The notes under the pieces are model-generated. The model saw only the letters and a program-made list of their open reading frames with translations, was not told where the DNA came from and searched no databases. A program made the translations under genes and the position numbers. A stretch of 64,000 nt of DNA from Apoda limacodes (lineage: Eukaryota > Arthropoda > Insecta > Lepidoptera > Limacodidae): NCBI GenBank assembly GCA_946406115.1, contig OX291543.1, positions 30,034,815-30,098,814 of the forward strand, given 5' to 3'. This document shows positions 35,405 through 47,040 of this stretch, piece by piece (position 1 is the first letter of the stretch; each line of letters begins with the position of its first letter).

Positions 35405-35562
35405 TACTTAGTTCGAGTAACTCGAAGTTATGAGATTTTTGAAGGGTCGGCAATGCGCTAGTTATGCCCCAGGTGTTGCAAGCGTCCATTGGCTACGGTG
35501 ACCATTTACCATCAGGAAGACCGCAAGCTTGTTTGCCACCTTAGTGGTATAAAAAAAGTGCG
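35405..35562 (+). repeat. Jockey-type LINE 3' tail fragment
   Basis: 'ttttgaagggtcggcaatgc', 'ccaggtgttgcaagcgtcca', 'taccatcaggaagaccgcaa' and 'gccaccttagtggtata' followed by an A-run. This is the same tail as at 3090-3200, with only the end of the element preserved. Confidence 0.75.
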
Positions 35563-36144
35563 ATTGCGGTCATTTTCTGCCTTGAACTATGGCTAGAATG
35601 AACTATTATTCCGTTATTAAGGTTTCGATACAAAAAACGCAGTAAGTACATAACATAGTTCTCAATTCACTGTTTTTTTGATATCGCATGTGAATGAGAA
35701 CATCTAATCTTTTCAACACACGATTTCTAGTTTAGAATCACAAAAAAGCCGTTCCCAGAATTGTAATGTAAAATGGTTAATCGGTAATGGTTTTAGTGCG
35801 ATTATAGTAAATTGGTCCGCGGGGCTCGGCCGTGTCACGCTCGCGAATAGCAAGCAGGCTCGAGTGAGCTTGGGCAATACCACTTACTAGTCAATGCGTG
35901 ATGGACGGGCAAAACGAAAAACGAATAAGACATCATTTTTATATTTTGGATTTATTCTTTTTAGTGGGTCTTTAAAGTAATTCATTTTGCGTAGGTGTCT
36001 TTTATAAGGGGAACACACAACTACTAGGGAATTATAAAGTCCTAATACATCAATTTTAAAAATACACTAATGTTAATAAAGTTAAGAAATTATTATATGA
36101 TAAATATGCATATGTAGAAATAATCTGCCTTTGTTTAAGAAATA

Positions 36145-36205
36145 ATGATAGAGCGCTACAGCGGAATCTAAGGGTTGCCGGTTCAATTCCTCGCTCAAGG
36201 TTTAT
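36145..36205 (+). repeat. tRNA-like SINE head remnant
   Basis: 'tagagcgctacagcggaatc' followed by GGTTCAATTCC (36180-36190), which resembles a Pol III B box (GGTTCGANNCC), then 'tcgctcaagg'. No complete cloverleaf could be drawn, so I take it as a SINE or tRNA-derived relic rather than a tRNA gene. Confidence 0.35.
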
Positions 36206-37124
36206 CTTTGACTGCTTTTTTTTTCATGAAAATATTTATTTATTAAACCTATATATTTATAACTCTGCAGATAAAATATTTCAAAAAAGTATTCCAGCAA
36301 AAACCTCAACTTAAATACCACAAATGAAAAAAGTTCTCTAAATTTGAGAACCTTTTTAAGTCGACTGAAAAAATAACTATTCCAACGAAATATTTTTTTG
36401 TTTAAGCGCTAACTGTTTGACAAAAAAAATAGTTTTGTTGCACTAAGTCGGACTCGATAGGTACTTATGTAACAGAAGAAACCACGTCAGAAGAAGTCAA
36501 CGTTTTCTAAAAAAAATCGCAGTAGACATTTTAAATAGCGTGTTGAATTATTTCTAGTTTATATTCCGCAATTATTAACATAATTCATAATAATCATTAT
36601 TCTTTTAACCAGCAAAAAAAAAACTTTATTCCCAAACAGTAGCTCACATTTTAGTTTATTTTTTCAAACGTCTTTTGTCAAAGACAATACCTTTCTTCGT
36701 AAGGGTATAGTTATTACATATTAAACACAGATTTAGCTTATAAATATCCTCGTGTGGCAAGAACACGTGGTCTCCATGCATAATAATACACATGTGGTCA
36801 TTCATGTATGTATGTAAAATAATTCTTCTGATAATGCCTCTAAGACCACGTGAAATTGATGTGATGAAAATAAAATCAAAACATTAGGAATCAGCACATA
36901 GGTGACTTTTGTACAGGATGTAAGATATAACTTACTTGGATCCACTTAAATTATCTGATTTGCATGACCATGAAATAAAAAATAGTTGAGTACATAGCTT
37001 TTTTTTCTAATTTTGTAGTTTTGCGTTCAAAAGGGGGTTTTAAATTGGATCATCTCCAAAGAGAAATTTTTTGAATTTTTTACTATCTTTGACCAACCAA
37101 ATATATTAAGTGATTAATTACTAT

Positions 37125-37255
37125 TTAAAGTACTGAATTCTTTCAAGATTCTAAACTATTTCAAGATTGTCAACTATTTACTTTTTTAAGATTGTAAACT
37201 ATTTCAAAGTTTTGAACTATTTTAGCATTTTGAACTATTTAAAAACATTTGAAGT
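37125..37255 (+). repeat. Irregular AACTATTT minisatellite
   Basis: About six degenerate units of roughly 18-25 bp share a core of [AC]AACTATTT plus 'caagattgt' or 'ttttg'. Units begin near 37155, 37170, 37195, 37215 and 37235. Low-complexity, non-coding. Confidence 0.6.
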
Positions 37256-37724
37256 ATTTTAATATTTTGATCTTTTCCATGCTTTAAGTTGAATTTTGAA
37301 TTGGCACAAACAATTGTTATAAACTTATACAAATACTTGTATTTGCTTCCGACTCAGATATAAGTAAGAAAAAAATAATAAATTTTGTCTATATGGAATT
37401 TGATATTATTGTTATTCGTACGAAACTTTAATTTTTCCGGGATAGAAAGAAGCCTATGAACTTCTCCGTGACTTAAACTATCTCAGTGATTTAGGCTATT
37501 AAAAACAGTGGCTTGCTTGATATGATTAAGTTTTACTTATCCTATTACATCCCGTTCCATTCCAGGGTGCTGATGCGTATTTTGCATCATCACTACATTT
37601 CTTTATATACGAATAAGGACTAATTCGCAAATGATGAACATAGTACGCTTTATAATAACTGTTTATTGATTATTTTCTATAACAATACTGTTTCTTATTT
37701 GGTTAAATCGTGGTTATACTCCTG

Positions 37725-38275
37725 TATTTTATATGCCAATGCCTCCCCCAGACTAGTGTCCATCGGTGTGTGAGATACACTAGAAGACCGTGGCGAAAGC
37801 GGTCGAACGGTCACCGACCAGGTCGTGTTTTTCTAGTTATTTTGTTGATCACATGCTCCATCACCTTGAAGAGGAGAGGTAATAGCCACAGGCATGTAAG
37901 TCGATGGATTTGATCTATCGCCGTTTTTGGGCAACGGGTGCACATTCTCAGTCTTCCGTGAAAACGGAAATTGCCTAGTGTGGCAGAAAAGCGCGAGGAG
38001 GCGCGTGAATACAGAACATAACTCAGGAGCACACTGTTGAAGCGCCACTGCTGGGATACCGTCTGGCCCACTTGACTAATGAACGCCTAGAGAAAGCAAC
38101 GCCCGGCGGACCTCCTGCTGTGTTATGGAAATTTCCGGTTTGGTCTTACCGCACTACGGTATGGTAGGTAGTACAGCGCCTTCCTCGTTTATATTCGACT
38201 TTGAGGCAAAGAGACTGCTCAGGAGATCGGCTTTCTCTTAAGCACTATGGGCCAAACTTCAAATTATATAAAAAA
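37725..38275 (-). pseudogene. Jockey-type LINE reverse-transcriptase (fingers region), reverse strand
   Basis: Reading from 38275 down to 37725: EKADLLSSLFASKS; then PEISITQQEVRRALLSLGVH with a stop; then SSGPDGIPAVALQQCAPEL; then FPFSRKTENVHPLPKNGDRS with N-P-S; then, after a frameshift, LLFKVMEHVINK; and finally LLVYLTHRW. These are the linker and the N-terminal (fingers) blocks of a Jockey-type RT, the part lying just upstream of motif A. It overlaps the domain that begins the copy at 15690-16945. Two reverse frames (37811-38071 and 37833-38048) are the pieces on either side of the frameshift. Catalytic motifs are absent. Confidence 0.82.
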
Positions 38276-39238
38276 AATGGACTGTAAAATAATCCTTTAA
38301 AGTTTCATTTTGTCCCTTTTGAGGTATGGAATAGTGTTTCAAAATACGCTACTCTGGCCAAGTTCAAACACCCCTAAACGTGTTTGTTTAAAACTCTTTT
38401 TGTTTTTACATGAAGATGTTACTTCCACGTAGTTACCCGTGTCAAAGGTTGATAAATATGCAATATCCGTGGATAGACCTTAGATCGATAAAGCGTGGAC
38501 TTAAAACCGATTCAAATGAGCTCTATGTTATTCCTGCGTTCAAATAATGAAGACTTGATCGAGGATCAACTTTTACTGGACACATTGAGAGCATCGTTGG
38601 AAAATTATAGATGGCGCCTTAGGAGATGATCCGCTGTTTACATTCCGTCCGATGTTAGGTCTGAGGTCATAGGTCGGAGTGTGATTACATGTTCATCTTG
38701 TTTGCTATACTCAAATTGATTTTGTTTGATATTTTTCTAGAAACCTAGCTATTGTCTGCAGTTTTACTCGCGGAGATGTGTAGTTAATAAGAAGTATCAG
38801 CTAAACTATATTTCGGTATGTCACAATACGTAAAAGAGACACCCCAAAACAGGTGACGTCAATGTCCGAAACCACCTTTATTTTCATAACTTCAATAAAT
38901 TTTAGGATATGTGCCTTACAGAGGACAACTTTGAGCAAAAACAACTTAACCCTCAATCACACGTATTGATTTATATAACATTCGATTACTAGCATTCTTT
39001 TTTTTTTAGTTCATGCTTCTGTCTTCTCATTTGTCCGACTGGAACTTCAGGTGTGCTTGCGTCTAGCTTTGAACGCTTGAGATATTTACAGAGTAGTTTT
39101 CTATGCTTCACGATAACTACTTTAGATTTAGTATTTTCTTGGTGGATTATATTTGAATTAAGCAAATCCGTGTTCGGGAACAACTCAATTGCCAATATAT
39201 CTTCGCTTGTATAATGTATGTACGCAAAAATTGACACT
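38276..39238. other. Unassigned DNA
   Basis: No gene recognised. The reverse frame at 38989-39237 (82 codons, basic tail) has no known domain and abuts the LINE fragment on the other strand. Confidence 0.35.
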
Positions 39239-39239
39239 T

Positions 39240-39595
39240 ATTTGCTAAAAACAGTGACCTACACAGTGTCAATACAAGAAATAAGGATAAATTGGTAGTT
39301 CCAAAATGTCGTCTTCAGAAGATACATAGCTCTTACGCAATACAAAGTATATTTTTCTACAATAAAATTCCAGAAAATGTGGTTAATTTACCCTCAAATA
39401 AATTTAAAATATATGTCAAAGATAGTTAAATGAAAAAAAGCTATTACAAAATTGATGAATAAATAAATCATAAAAATGCTTGGAAAAATTAGAATCTAAT
39501 TAATTTGTATTTTTATTAGGGCATTTGAAATATTTTTAAATTAAATTGTATTTTTATATGATGTATAAAAGATTAAATGCTGAGTTTATTGCCGG
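39240..39595 (+). pseudogene. LINE ORF2 C-terminal end (Jockey-related)
   Basis: The plus strand reads TRNKDKLVVPKCRLQKIHSS, then IFFYNKIPENVVNLPSNKFK, a stop after VKDS, and KSYYKIDEY. 'TR..d.L..pk.rl', 'yNkiP..i..lp..kFk' and 'YY.ideY' are the typical last blocks of one Jockey-related family in Lepidoptera. Following AT-rich DNA reaches 'ttattgccggttattttcgg' at 39583, the start of the family 3' UTR block. Confidence 0.7.
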
Positions 39596-40250
39596 TTATT
39601 TTCGGCAGTAAAGCATTACGAACCTTCCAATCTTCTCCTCTTATATTTTGTTCCTTTACTACACACATTGTTACTAGTACAATCGAAGTTTTATTGGAGT
39701 TGCTTGAGTGTGTCATGCTCTCTCAAATTGTCTCTGCGGTGGTAGGTAGTGTGTCGGGTCGTTACGTTCCCTAAAACATGGTTGAGCGAAGCGATGGCTG
39801 ATTCATGTGTCATACTCGTGAACGGGTGCCGCCTGCGGAGGCTGGTCTGCTCTTGCAAACTTCTTTGTATTCTTGTATTTAGTCTTACTTTTTTGTTTTG
39901 TTTATCAATACTGTAAGACATTGATTATTAGTGATGAATACATAAACTCTCTTTTTTTATATATTTTATAATTAGATACTTTTTTATGTTGTGCTTGTGC
40001 ATTTGATGTTTTGTATGTTTGTAATGGAAAGTGTCCTTCTATGATAGGGAGGGCATTTTTTAACTTTTTGAGTGGACGCTGTAAAAGAAAGGGAGAAAAG
40101 AAATGCCCTTGCTGATTTTCTTGCCGGTTCTTCTCAGCACAAAGTCTCCCGTCCTATAGACTTACGAACCGATGGCGTAGTGACATTCATCAGTGCTCAA
40201 TTATTGTAGCCTAAACTGAATAAATTATATTGAATTTGAATTTGAACATT
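39583..40250 (+). repeat. LINE 3' UTR, interrupted or duplicated
   Basis: The block 'ttgccggttattttcggcag' (39586) recurs as 'ttgccggttcttctcagcac' (40121), followed by 'cgaaccgatggcgtagtgac' and the tail 'gaataaattatattgaattt'/'gaatttgaa' (40218-40247). I recognise this as the 3' end of a common lepidopteran Jockey-type LINE. The 500 bp between the two copies (39620-40110) is either an insertion or the body of a second truncated copy. The two short frames there (39577, 39691 reverse) are not called as genes. Confidence 0.55.
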
Positions 40251-42588
40251 GGAAGCAGTTAGTCTCTATTTTTTTTCAGCATAACAAGGGATAGTACAAA
40301 GTTAAAAAGTATGTGGTTTCGATTTGATGTACTGACGAAAAATTATAGAAATGACATATAAAAAACGAAAAGTAGTACTCCTGGTAGAAAACATGGGAGT
40401 TTGTATAGGGTAAAAGAGCATGATATTTTCTCTTAAAAGTTTGAAACGCCGCAAAAGTATCATTAAACAATGCAACCGAATCTAAAAAGATACATTTTTT
40501 GTTTTGTTATTGTACTAAATAAACCAAGTTGAGTGAGAGACCAAAAACTACTGAGTAGGAAGAATACTGTAAGAAGAATATTACATGTTTGTTGTCGCAG
40601 ACTAAGACGTCATAATCAAACCGAGTCTTTTGCTTTTCTGAATTTTAATTATATTTTTTTGTGCTTTTTAATACATAATTAAAATTTATAATTATAAATA
40701 GATTATGTTGATAAAATATTGTTATGGGTATAATTACAATGTTTATATTAATTTTACCTATTTGGGTCGAATATTGCAATTGTAATTAATTTAAATTACT
40801 TCCCGATTGTTCCGATTTAACCGCTCAAATTTTCAGAACAGCTCAGAATTCGGTGACAATACAATAATTAATTACCTTAACTTTAATATTTACCTCCATT
40901 TTGAAACTTTTTATTTTGTTTGGAAATTTTACTTACAAAATCATAGTACTAACAGTGCCACCTTTGTAATGAATTATAGAAAGTGATAATAAGTTGTGTT
41001 TAATGTAAATGGACCGAAGGAATAAATGTGTCATATTGTCGCTAGGTGGAGTAATGAGCTAACAAGTGAATTATTAAAGATGTCGTTACTAATAAGTTTA
41101 AGTTTAAACAAATTTATACCTATCAATACTAAAGTCTTTTGCATTACTGTTTGATAGTTGAAAAGTACCCACGCTTTTTAGCTTAGTAATTTTTTATAAG
41201 CGAGGTTTTTCAATGTTTTTTTATATTTTTTTTTATAGTCTTAAGGATTATACTCATTTTTTTTAAATTACATGCATATACTCTATTGGAGTTCGAAAAT
41301 CTTTAGCAAAGCAGTCGCCTCAAGTTTGACGATTGAATCGCATGTCCATCTTAATGGTACTGTTTTTTTTTTTTACTTAAGAAAGATGTTTTGAGACCTT
41401 GTGATCTATTGATATATCAAAATATTTATTGTTATTTCTTTACTTTATCGAGCAGAATAGGTGTTTAAGACCATCGACCGACAGATCTTGATACGCTCGT
41501 CCGCTCATGATTTAGAGCAATGCTCAAGAATAGAGGTCTATTTGCACGACGAGCAGGGCTCGTGACGCGGGCGTTTGGAGAAATGTGGTGTAATGCGAGC
41601 TTTGGTAAATTACTGGTAATAATCGGTCAAAGGTTTGTTTTATATGACAAGCCTCGGGGATTGATTTGTTATTGATAAGAATTGATGATTCTCATGAGAC
41701 GAGAAAGAAGATGGAATGAGTAAAAATGGCTTGACTTCGTTGTACAACTTGAATTTGTTAATGCAACCTTGCAATTTAATTAGAAAATAATGACAATTAA
41801 TTTTGCCACAAAATATTTTCTGTATTTAGGAGTTTTCTTTGATTAACAACCTAATTTTTTGGTTAATAATAATGTCAAAATTGGAATTAATGTCAAATTA
41901 AATATATTTTCATGTGCTTAGGTTAACAATACATAATTTATTATAAACTAGACATATTTTGTGATAAGTCTCATTTATAAAAAAAAATATCCACGTCATT
42001 TAACTTACTTAGCACTGATTTGGATATTAATAATATAATTTTATCTTCTTAACAGTTGCCCAGTTGCCCAATTTATTTATGTGCCCAATTGCACTATTGC
42101 TTTAAATAATTGGGGCCTAAACTAATGAATTGTAGGTACTTGCCTACACTTACTTAAACCAAAAATTCTTAAGTTTAACTTTAAAAAAAACTATAGTGTA
42201 TTAAGTTTATTTTGCGATTGTATCTTTAAATCAGATAACCTGATGCCTTAAATACAACGAAGCATCCTTCAACCATAACGATTTGCCTGCATAATGGTGA
42301 ATATTACACCAGAGAGTAAACCGAGATAAACTCTGTAGTTACGCCAACTATAAAAGTAGAAGCTAAACACTACTTAGACGGTAGATCATCATAACTTTAA
42401 ATTAAACTTTGATTCACGCGCACGTAGCGCCCTGACATAAACATAAACATTGTGAAATTCGTGTTCTTCACTAAACAACTGACACTGAACCTCTTAAAAC
42501 GGGCAGTTTCATAAAAGTGATCGTATTCATAGTGTGAACTAAAAAAAGACCGGGTTGATTATACTCGTAGAAATTAATGTTTAATTAA
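40251..42588. other. Unassigned AT-rich DNA
   Basis: No gene or recognised repeat in 2.3 kb. A GC-richer patch at 41475-41600 ('gacgagcagggctcgtgacg') has no reading frame of note. Confidence 0.4.
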
Positions 42589-42824
42589 CTAACTAGGTTT
42601 TGCCAGCGGCTCCACCCGCCCTGAATTTTTTTTTGCTATAGCCGTCGCTATAGTTCGTTTAAGCTCGGTTATAGTTACTTCCCCGGAAAATAAAAAGAAA
42701 CCTTTGTCCTATTCCAGGACCTAACTTATATGTGTGCCAAGTTTCATCCCGATCCGTTCAGTGTTTGAAGCGTGATAAGTTACAAATATCCAGACATACT
42801 TTAATATTTATAATATTAGTATGA
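42589..42824 (+). repeat. SINE-like 'ttttgccagcggctccaccc' repeat, compact copy
   Basis: The head AGGTTTTGCCAGCGGCTCCA leads through 'cctattccaggacctaactt', 'gtgccaagtttcatcccgat', 'cgttcagtgtttgaagcgtg' to the ending 'tttataatattagtatga'. This is the shortest head-to-tail copy of this repeat class in the window (about 235 bp). Non-coding. Confidence 0.7.
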
Positions 42825-42953
42825 TAAATGATCATAATGCTGTCTGTCAATGCTGTTTTTATAAAAATTAATAAACACGCGACTAACAGTCGAGTCGAGA
42901 ACTCATAGCAGTCGAAGCCAGCAAAAGACCCGCCGAGTGATTTTATAATTGCA

Positions 42954-43094
42954 CTGGTAATCAGTATCGGTTTCAAGTCCAACACCAGAGCACACTGATT
43001 ACCACACGCGTAGGCATTGGTTGCAACGAAATTCATAAGCACACGGCAATGGAAACGCACTGGTGTTGGATTCGATGCCGATTCTGATTAAGAG
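42954..43094. mobile_element. 141-bp MITE-like element with 38-bp inverted ends
   Basis: The left arm (42954-42991) reads CTGGTAATCAGTATCGGTTT then 'caagtccaacaccagagc'. The right arm (43057-43094), reversed, reads CTCTTAATCAGAATCGGCAT then 'cgaatccaacaccagtgc'. The 65-bp centre has no frame of note; the 100-codon reverse frame at 42758-43060 runs across the boundary and is taken as chance. Confidence 0.72.
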
Positions 43095-43124
43095 TGTAAC
43101 AGACAATAAGTAGATCGGTCAAAG

Positions 43125-43305
43125 CTTTTTTTTTATATACGACTAAGGTGGCAAACAAACTTGCGGCTCGCCTGATGGTGAGCGGTCACCGAAGCCTTTG
43201 GACGCTTGCAACACCTGGAGCATAACCCGCGTGTTGCCGACCCTCCAAAAATCTAATAAGTTACGTAACGTTCGTACGTAAGTAAGTAACTAAGGTTTCC
43301 TCTAA
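43125..43305 (-). repeat. Jockey-type LINE 3' tail (reverse strand)
   Basis: The plus strand shows the T-run at 43126-43134, then 'ctaaggtggcaaacaaactt', 'cgcctgatggtgagcggtca', 'cgcttgcaacacctgg' and 'gttgccgaccctccaaaaat', the reverse complement of the tail seen at 3090-3200. Confidence 0.78.
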
Positions 43306-43354
43306 GATCTTCGTTAGATCGTCTAACGATTAGAGCTATTAATTATGTAATTTA

Positions 43355-43735
43355 TTTAATTATGTAGTTTTTTTACTGAGGTAACAAATATCACGTGGCA
43401 ACTGTGCTGCTCGGTCGAAGGCAATCGCAGCTAAACAGGTTTTGAAAACTCTCCCCTCCCCCTTCCCCTTTGAGAGCCTTACGTAATTCATGAACGGCTC
43501 CTTCGTATCAATCAGCATAAGCTTGTATGCTGGGGCATTCTCACTATTGGGGCACGCCCTAACTTCACCGAGGGAGATTTGGGCAAAATAGTCCACACGC
43601 GGAACGGTAAGTCTTGTGAAAATAGTGAAATAATAGTGTATTTACCAACCTTATGTGACCGCCAGTCTCGATGGGAAGGGGCGACTATCAGTCTGTTCTA
43701 TCGTCGGTTAGGGGGCCTAGCTAATTAGAGGAATT
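43355..43735 (-). pseudogene. GC-richer block with reverse frame, possible LINE 5' part
   Basis: A reverse-strand frame (43360-43596) reads MDYFAQISLGEVRACPNSEN at its start, then APAYKLMLIDTKEPFMNYVR. The DNA upstream on that strand (43660-43735, 'cgaccagtctcgatggg' in mirror) is also GC-richer. The composition and the position directly upstream, on the same strand, of the LINE tail at 43125-43305 suggest a 5' UTR or ORF1 start joined to a 3' end by an internal deletion. I do not recognise the protein, and the start codon is not certain. Confidence 0.3.
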
Positions 43736-44665
43736 TTACTTTAAGAATATCAATGCAATGGGAAAAATAAATAAAAAAACCTACAATTGCACGAGTTTTA
43801 AAAAGACAAATTGCGTGCAGTTGTATACACTGCTTTTTATACGACCAGAAAAAATATAATAATAGATTTTAATATAGTAAACAATTTAATTCTATCCAAA
43901 TAACTATTTACTTAAAATAATAATTGTTACTTATATTCTGGCTATTAAAGTTATTAAAATGAATCACAGGCGGAGCGTACTGCTAGTTGAGGGGGATGGG
44001 GGTATATTTATATTTGCTTCATTAATGTTTTTATTTACTCGTAATGTCTTATGTTCTATGTAATCTACCTACACGTAATTTGCTCAAGCATATTGTGGCA
44101 AAAATGTGCCATTTATTTTTAAAACACCGCCATCCATCGGAAGCGTGCTGCACCTGTTGTTCGTATTCTTTATTTTGTGGCGTAAGTACAGTTAACTTAT
44201 GATCGTACTTTAATGTTAATCCTTGCTCGTGCTTTAATGTTACACGTACATACTTTATGCAACGAGTTGGTGAATAAACTACTAATATGATACGAGTTTT
44301 GATTTTATAATTTCAAAATTAAAGTACGGGAGTATAAAAAAATTATTATGTTTTAGTAAAAAGTATTAGGATGATAATGTTTTACTGTTTTTACTCGTAG
44401 TTTATGTTAGTATAAAAGTGTGACTATACATAACGCCCAACAAGAGCCTGACGGATATGTAGGTTCTTGTAACCACAATAGGCCAGCTATACAAACCTTG
44501 TTTGACATTGGTTGTTGTTTTTTTTAAATATATAATCTTAAGGTAAAAAGTCTGTAAATTGGCCCAATATCAATTACAGCATTACAAGTTGAGTTATTTT
44601 TTTATTCAATTGAATGAGTTATTGACTTATTCATTCCACAACTTCGCGTTCGCGGAAGACAGTTC
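43736..44665. other. Unassigned AT-rich DNA
   Basis: No gene or recognised repeat. Confidence 0.4.
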
Positions 44666-44689
44666 CTATATATGAACTATCATTGGGAT

Positions 44690-45030
44690 TATCTTTGGTT
44701 CTTAGTGGTGAGGACGAACTCCTTTACAGCAGCGAGTGTCTTGGTATATAGTTGCCGAGAGCATAATTTCAAACATTTCCTTGCAACACAACTCATTTTA
44801 AAAGCAGATGGTTGCACAAAGGGAGGAAAGTCTCTCCTCAGACTTAAGGTTTAATACCGCTTATGAGTTTAGATACACGAAAATTCTCAAAACCCGTCTT
44901 TGAACCGAATCAAACGAGCTCGTATCCAGGTAACCCTGTTCTGAGACGGTAGCAGTACTCCACGCGAAGCCAGAACTGTGCCTTCTAAAGTTGTAAACTT
45001 TACCACAAGGTGAAGTTTCATTAATAAAAA
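44690..45030 (-). pseudogene. Jockey-type LINE, ORF2 C-terminal fragment (reverse strand)
   Basis: In broken reverse-strand frames: W-R-T-x-T (from 'ctgagacggtagcagtactc' in mirror), GYELVRFGSKTGFENFRVSK, ETFLPLCNHL and further pieces. This is the same C-terminal region as at 31600-31850, more decayed. The A-run lies on the wrong side of the reverse-strand reading, so the 3' end is lost. The forward frame at 44672-44854 is a shadow. Confidence 0.6.
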
Positions 45031-45664
45031 AAAAAAACACTATTTTTATTTCTCAAAGTTTTTTCATTTTATTTAATGCAATTTATATATTTTTTAAAGA
45101 ATACGTTTAAAATAATTTAATAGTAATGATTCTTTTATTCCTTACAATGAGAATTCGTCTTATTACACTTAACGTCTGTGACAAAGTTACGGAACTCTAT
45201 TTCTGTGCCAATTTTATTTTACATTCAGTAGATTTTTTTTTTTATTTACTTAATATATCAGTAGTTGTTACAATGATACATATAATCTAGACACATTTTA
45301 ACAAATAAATGTAAATGCTCAACAAATTATAGGTACACACCACGTGCAAATTAATAAATGTGTTATGCCTACCAATTGTGTGATGAAATACAGCACAGAC
45401 AGACATAACAAAGATCTTATATTATTTTACAAATAATTGACTTTTATTGTAACGTAATAGTTATTAATAAAGTAAATTTTTTAGATGATCCATTTCAAAA
45501 CAAGTGCATTATAATGATGTGCTATCCGGCGCGGGCGTTGGAGTCTCTTCGAAGCGCGGTAACGATTCAGAACGCCACGATTTTGCGTGAATTAGAACAA
45601 CAATAAATAAATTATTCGGCTCGATGCACCCACGGATGCTCTGCTACTAATAAACATATTTAGT
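45031..45664. other. Unassigned AT-rich DNA
   Basis: No gene recognised. A GC-richer patch at 45525-45585 has no frame of interest. Confidence 0.4.
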
Positions 45665-45955
45665 TCATAAAAAAAGCTAGCTAATGCCCCCGACTCTGCC
45701 CGCACTAAATTATTTGGGAATCGGCGTGCCTCCTTGATCATATAAAGTTTGATATATAGCTTTGATGGTTTGTCAACGTGGAATTAGGTTATAATTTTTT
45801 CTGTGGAATTTTCTTAGTTAAAAAATCCTATATCCTTTTCTGTCCCTTTAACTATCTCTGTGCAAAATTTAAGATAAGTTGGATTTTCCGCATCGATGCG
45901 AAAAGAAAAAAAGAAACAAGCAACATAGTAAAAATAATAGTACAAGGTACTCTAA
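45665..45955 (+). repeat. SINE-like 'cccgcg-cttcg' repeat, decayed copy
   Basis: 'gctagctaatgcccccgact' and 'ctgcccgcactaaattattt' form the decayed head; 'tgtgcaaaatttaagataag' matches the 'gccaaatttcat-t-ag' block of the family. The 69-codon frame at 45778-45987 is not a gene. Confidence 0.45.
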
Positions 45956-45957
45956 AA

Positions 45958-46350
45958 GACTGGGTTGTGTTGGGTTCTGTGCCTTAAGAGTGCCAACGGA
46001 GCCCTATTACTAAGCCTATGCTCGCTTGTCCGACCTTTGAAGGGCTCTATCCTACGGACTGAAGTTTATAGAAATAAGAAAAAGTATTTTTTTAGAATTT
46101 GTGTTATAATAAAAAAAAAAAACAAAAATTACAAATTCTAAGAGGGCTTAAAAATTATGTTTTTGTTGTTTTTACTTCATCCTGGGAGCGGTAATACATA
46201 CGAGCTCCAAACTAAAATCAATTCTAGCTCTGTATATAGGAAAACAAAAAAAATCGAAACCGATGAAGTATGAGTCGGGGTTGGACATGCTGTGGTGATA
46301 CAGAACCCTCGGTTTGCTACTTCAACTCTTACTTAGCCGGTGTTTTAGTT
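45958..46350 (-). mobile_element. Decayed GGCCAAGTGCGAG-family element (reverse strand)
   Basis: The left side reads 'caacggagccctattactaa' and 'gcctatgctcgcttgtccga', matching the mirror of 'agacggacagcgaag-ctta' and 'gtaatagggttcc' in the 30655 copy. The right end 'gatacagaaccctcggtttg' and 'actcttacttagccggtgtt' is a mutated form of 'ggtacggaacccttcgtgcg' with 'gactcgcacttggccg'. Much more diverged than the other copies. Confidence 0.5.
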
Positions 46351-46924
46351 AGTTAACGCTACGCACGACGCTGTTTGGAGCAATATTTTAACATGCACAA
46401 ACCGGCAAGAAAAGTATCCGCCTATCACTTTTAGTATACGGAATCTCTATTGAGATATAGAATTTGAGGTACCTAAGCGTTAAAAAATATAAAAATTAAA
46501 TCGTCATAGATTTAAAACAGAAAAGTTTCGCACAGATATATTAAGTATGCTAGGAATCGATATAGAAAATATTTAAAGGCATACCTACAAGTTTACCTTT
46601 ACGGACATTTATTAGTGTGCTCCATACTTAACGGGGGCAGGAATTTCGAAACTGTAGTTAAGTGAACAAATTACTCAATTTAAGGTTAAGTTAGTTCCTA
46701 TCATTCAAGTGTCCTTATCGCAAGGTCTGCGATCGAAGATTGATTGCGTAATTTGTAAGAAACGGTTACCAAAACGAACCTACTTGTTAGTTTAAAATTG
46801 TTTTCATGGCTTATTTGTAGTGTTGTTTCTTTCTTCTTTTTTTTTTGCACAGAAATACAAAAGTTTGATAACCAGGGGCTTTAGTTACTACCACATTCAA
46901 GTAGTTTGTAGAACTAGAACGGTT
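46351..46924. other. Unassigned AT-rich DNA
   Basis: No gene or recognised repeat. Confidence 0.4.
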
Positions 46925-47040
46925 AAAGTGGCATCGGAGTAAGAATAGTGTTAGGCTGCCCAGTTAAAGGTCCTGGGTTCTTTTCCCAGCTAAATTGCTG
47001 CTGGTCCTAGTAAACCTGATATGTATATGTATATGAATTT
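46925..47040 (+). repeat. tRNA-derived SINE head
   Basis: AAGTGGCATCGGAGTAAGAA (A-box-like) is followed by GGTCCTGGGTTCTTTTCCCA (46969-46988), a tRNA T-arm and B-box-like block. The SINE body stops at 47040, exactly where the Tc1-like inverted repeat begins. Confidence 0.5.

Larger units (their letters stand above)
35563..37720. other. Unassigned DNA with a SINE-like head and an irregular minisatellite
   Basis: It includes the tRNA-like head at 36145-36205 and the AACTATTT-rich tract at 37125-37255, each listed separately. A GC-richer patch at 35815-35885 has no reading frame of interest. A short hairpin with a bulge lies at about 36328-36358. No gene was seen. Confidence 0.4.

Noticed and set aside
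36145..36205. tRNA gene
   Set aside because: Only a T-arm and B-box-like word can be seen; no acceptor stem or complete cloverleaf.
42758..43060. 100-codon reverse frame
   Set aside because: It spans the edge of an inverted-repeat element and a SINE-like tail; no motif.
46925..47040. tRNA gene
   Set aside because: T-arm-like sequence is present but the acceptor stem does not close; a SINE head fits better.
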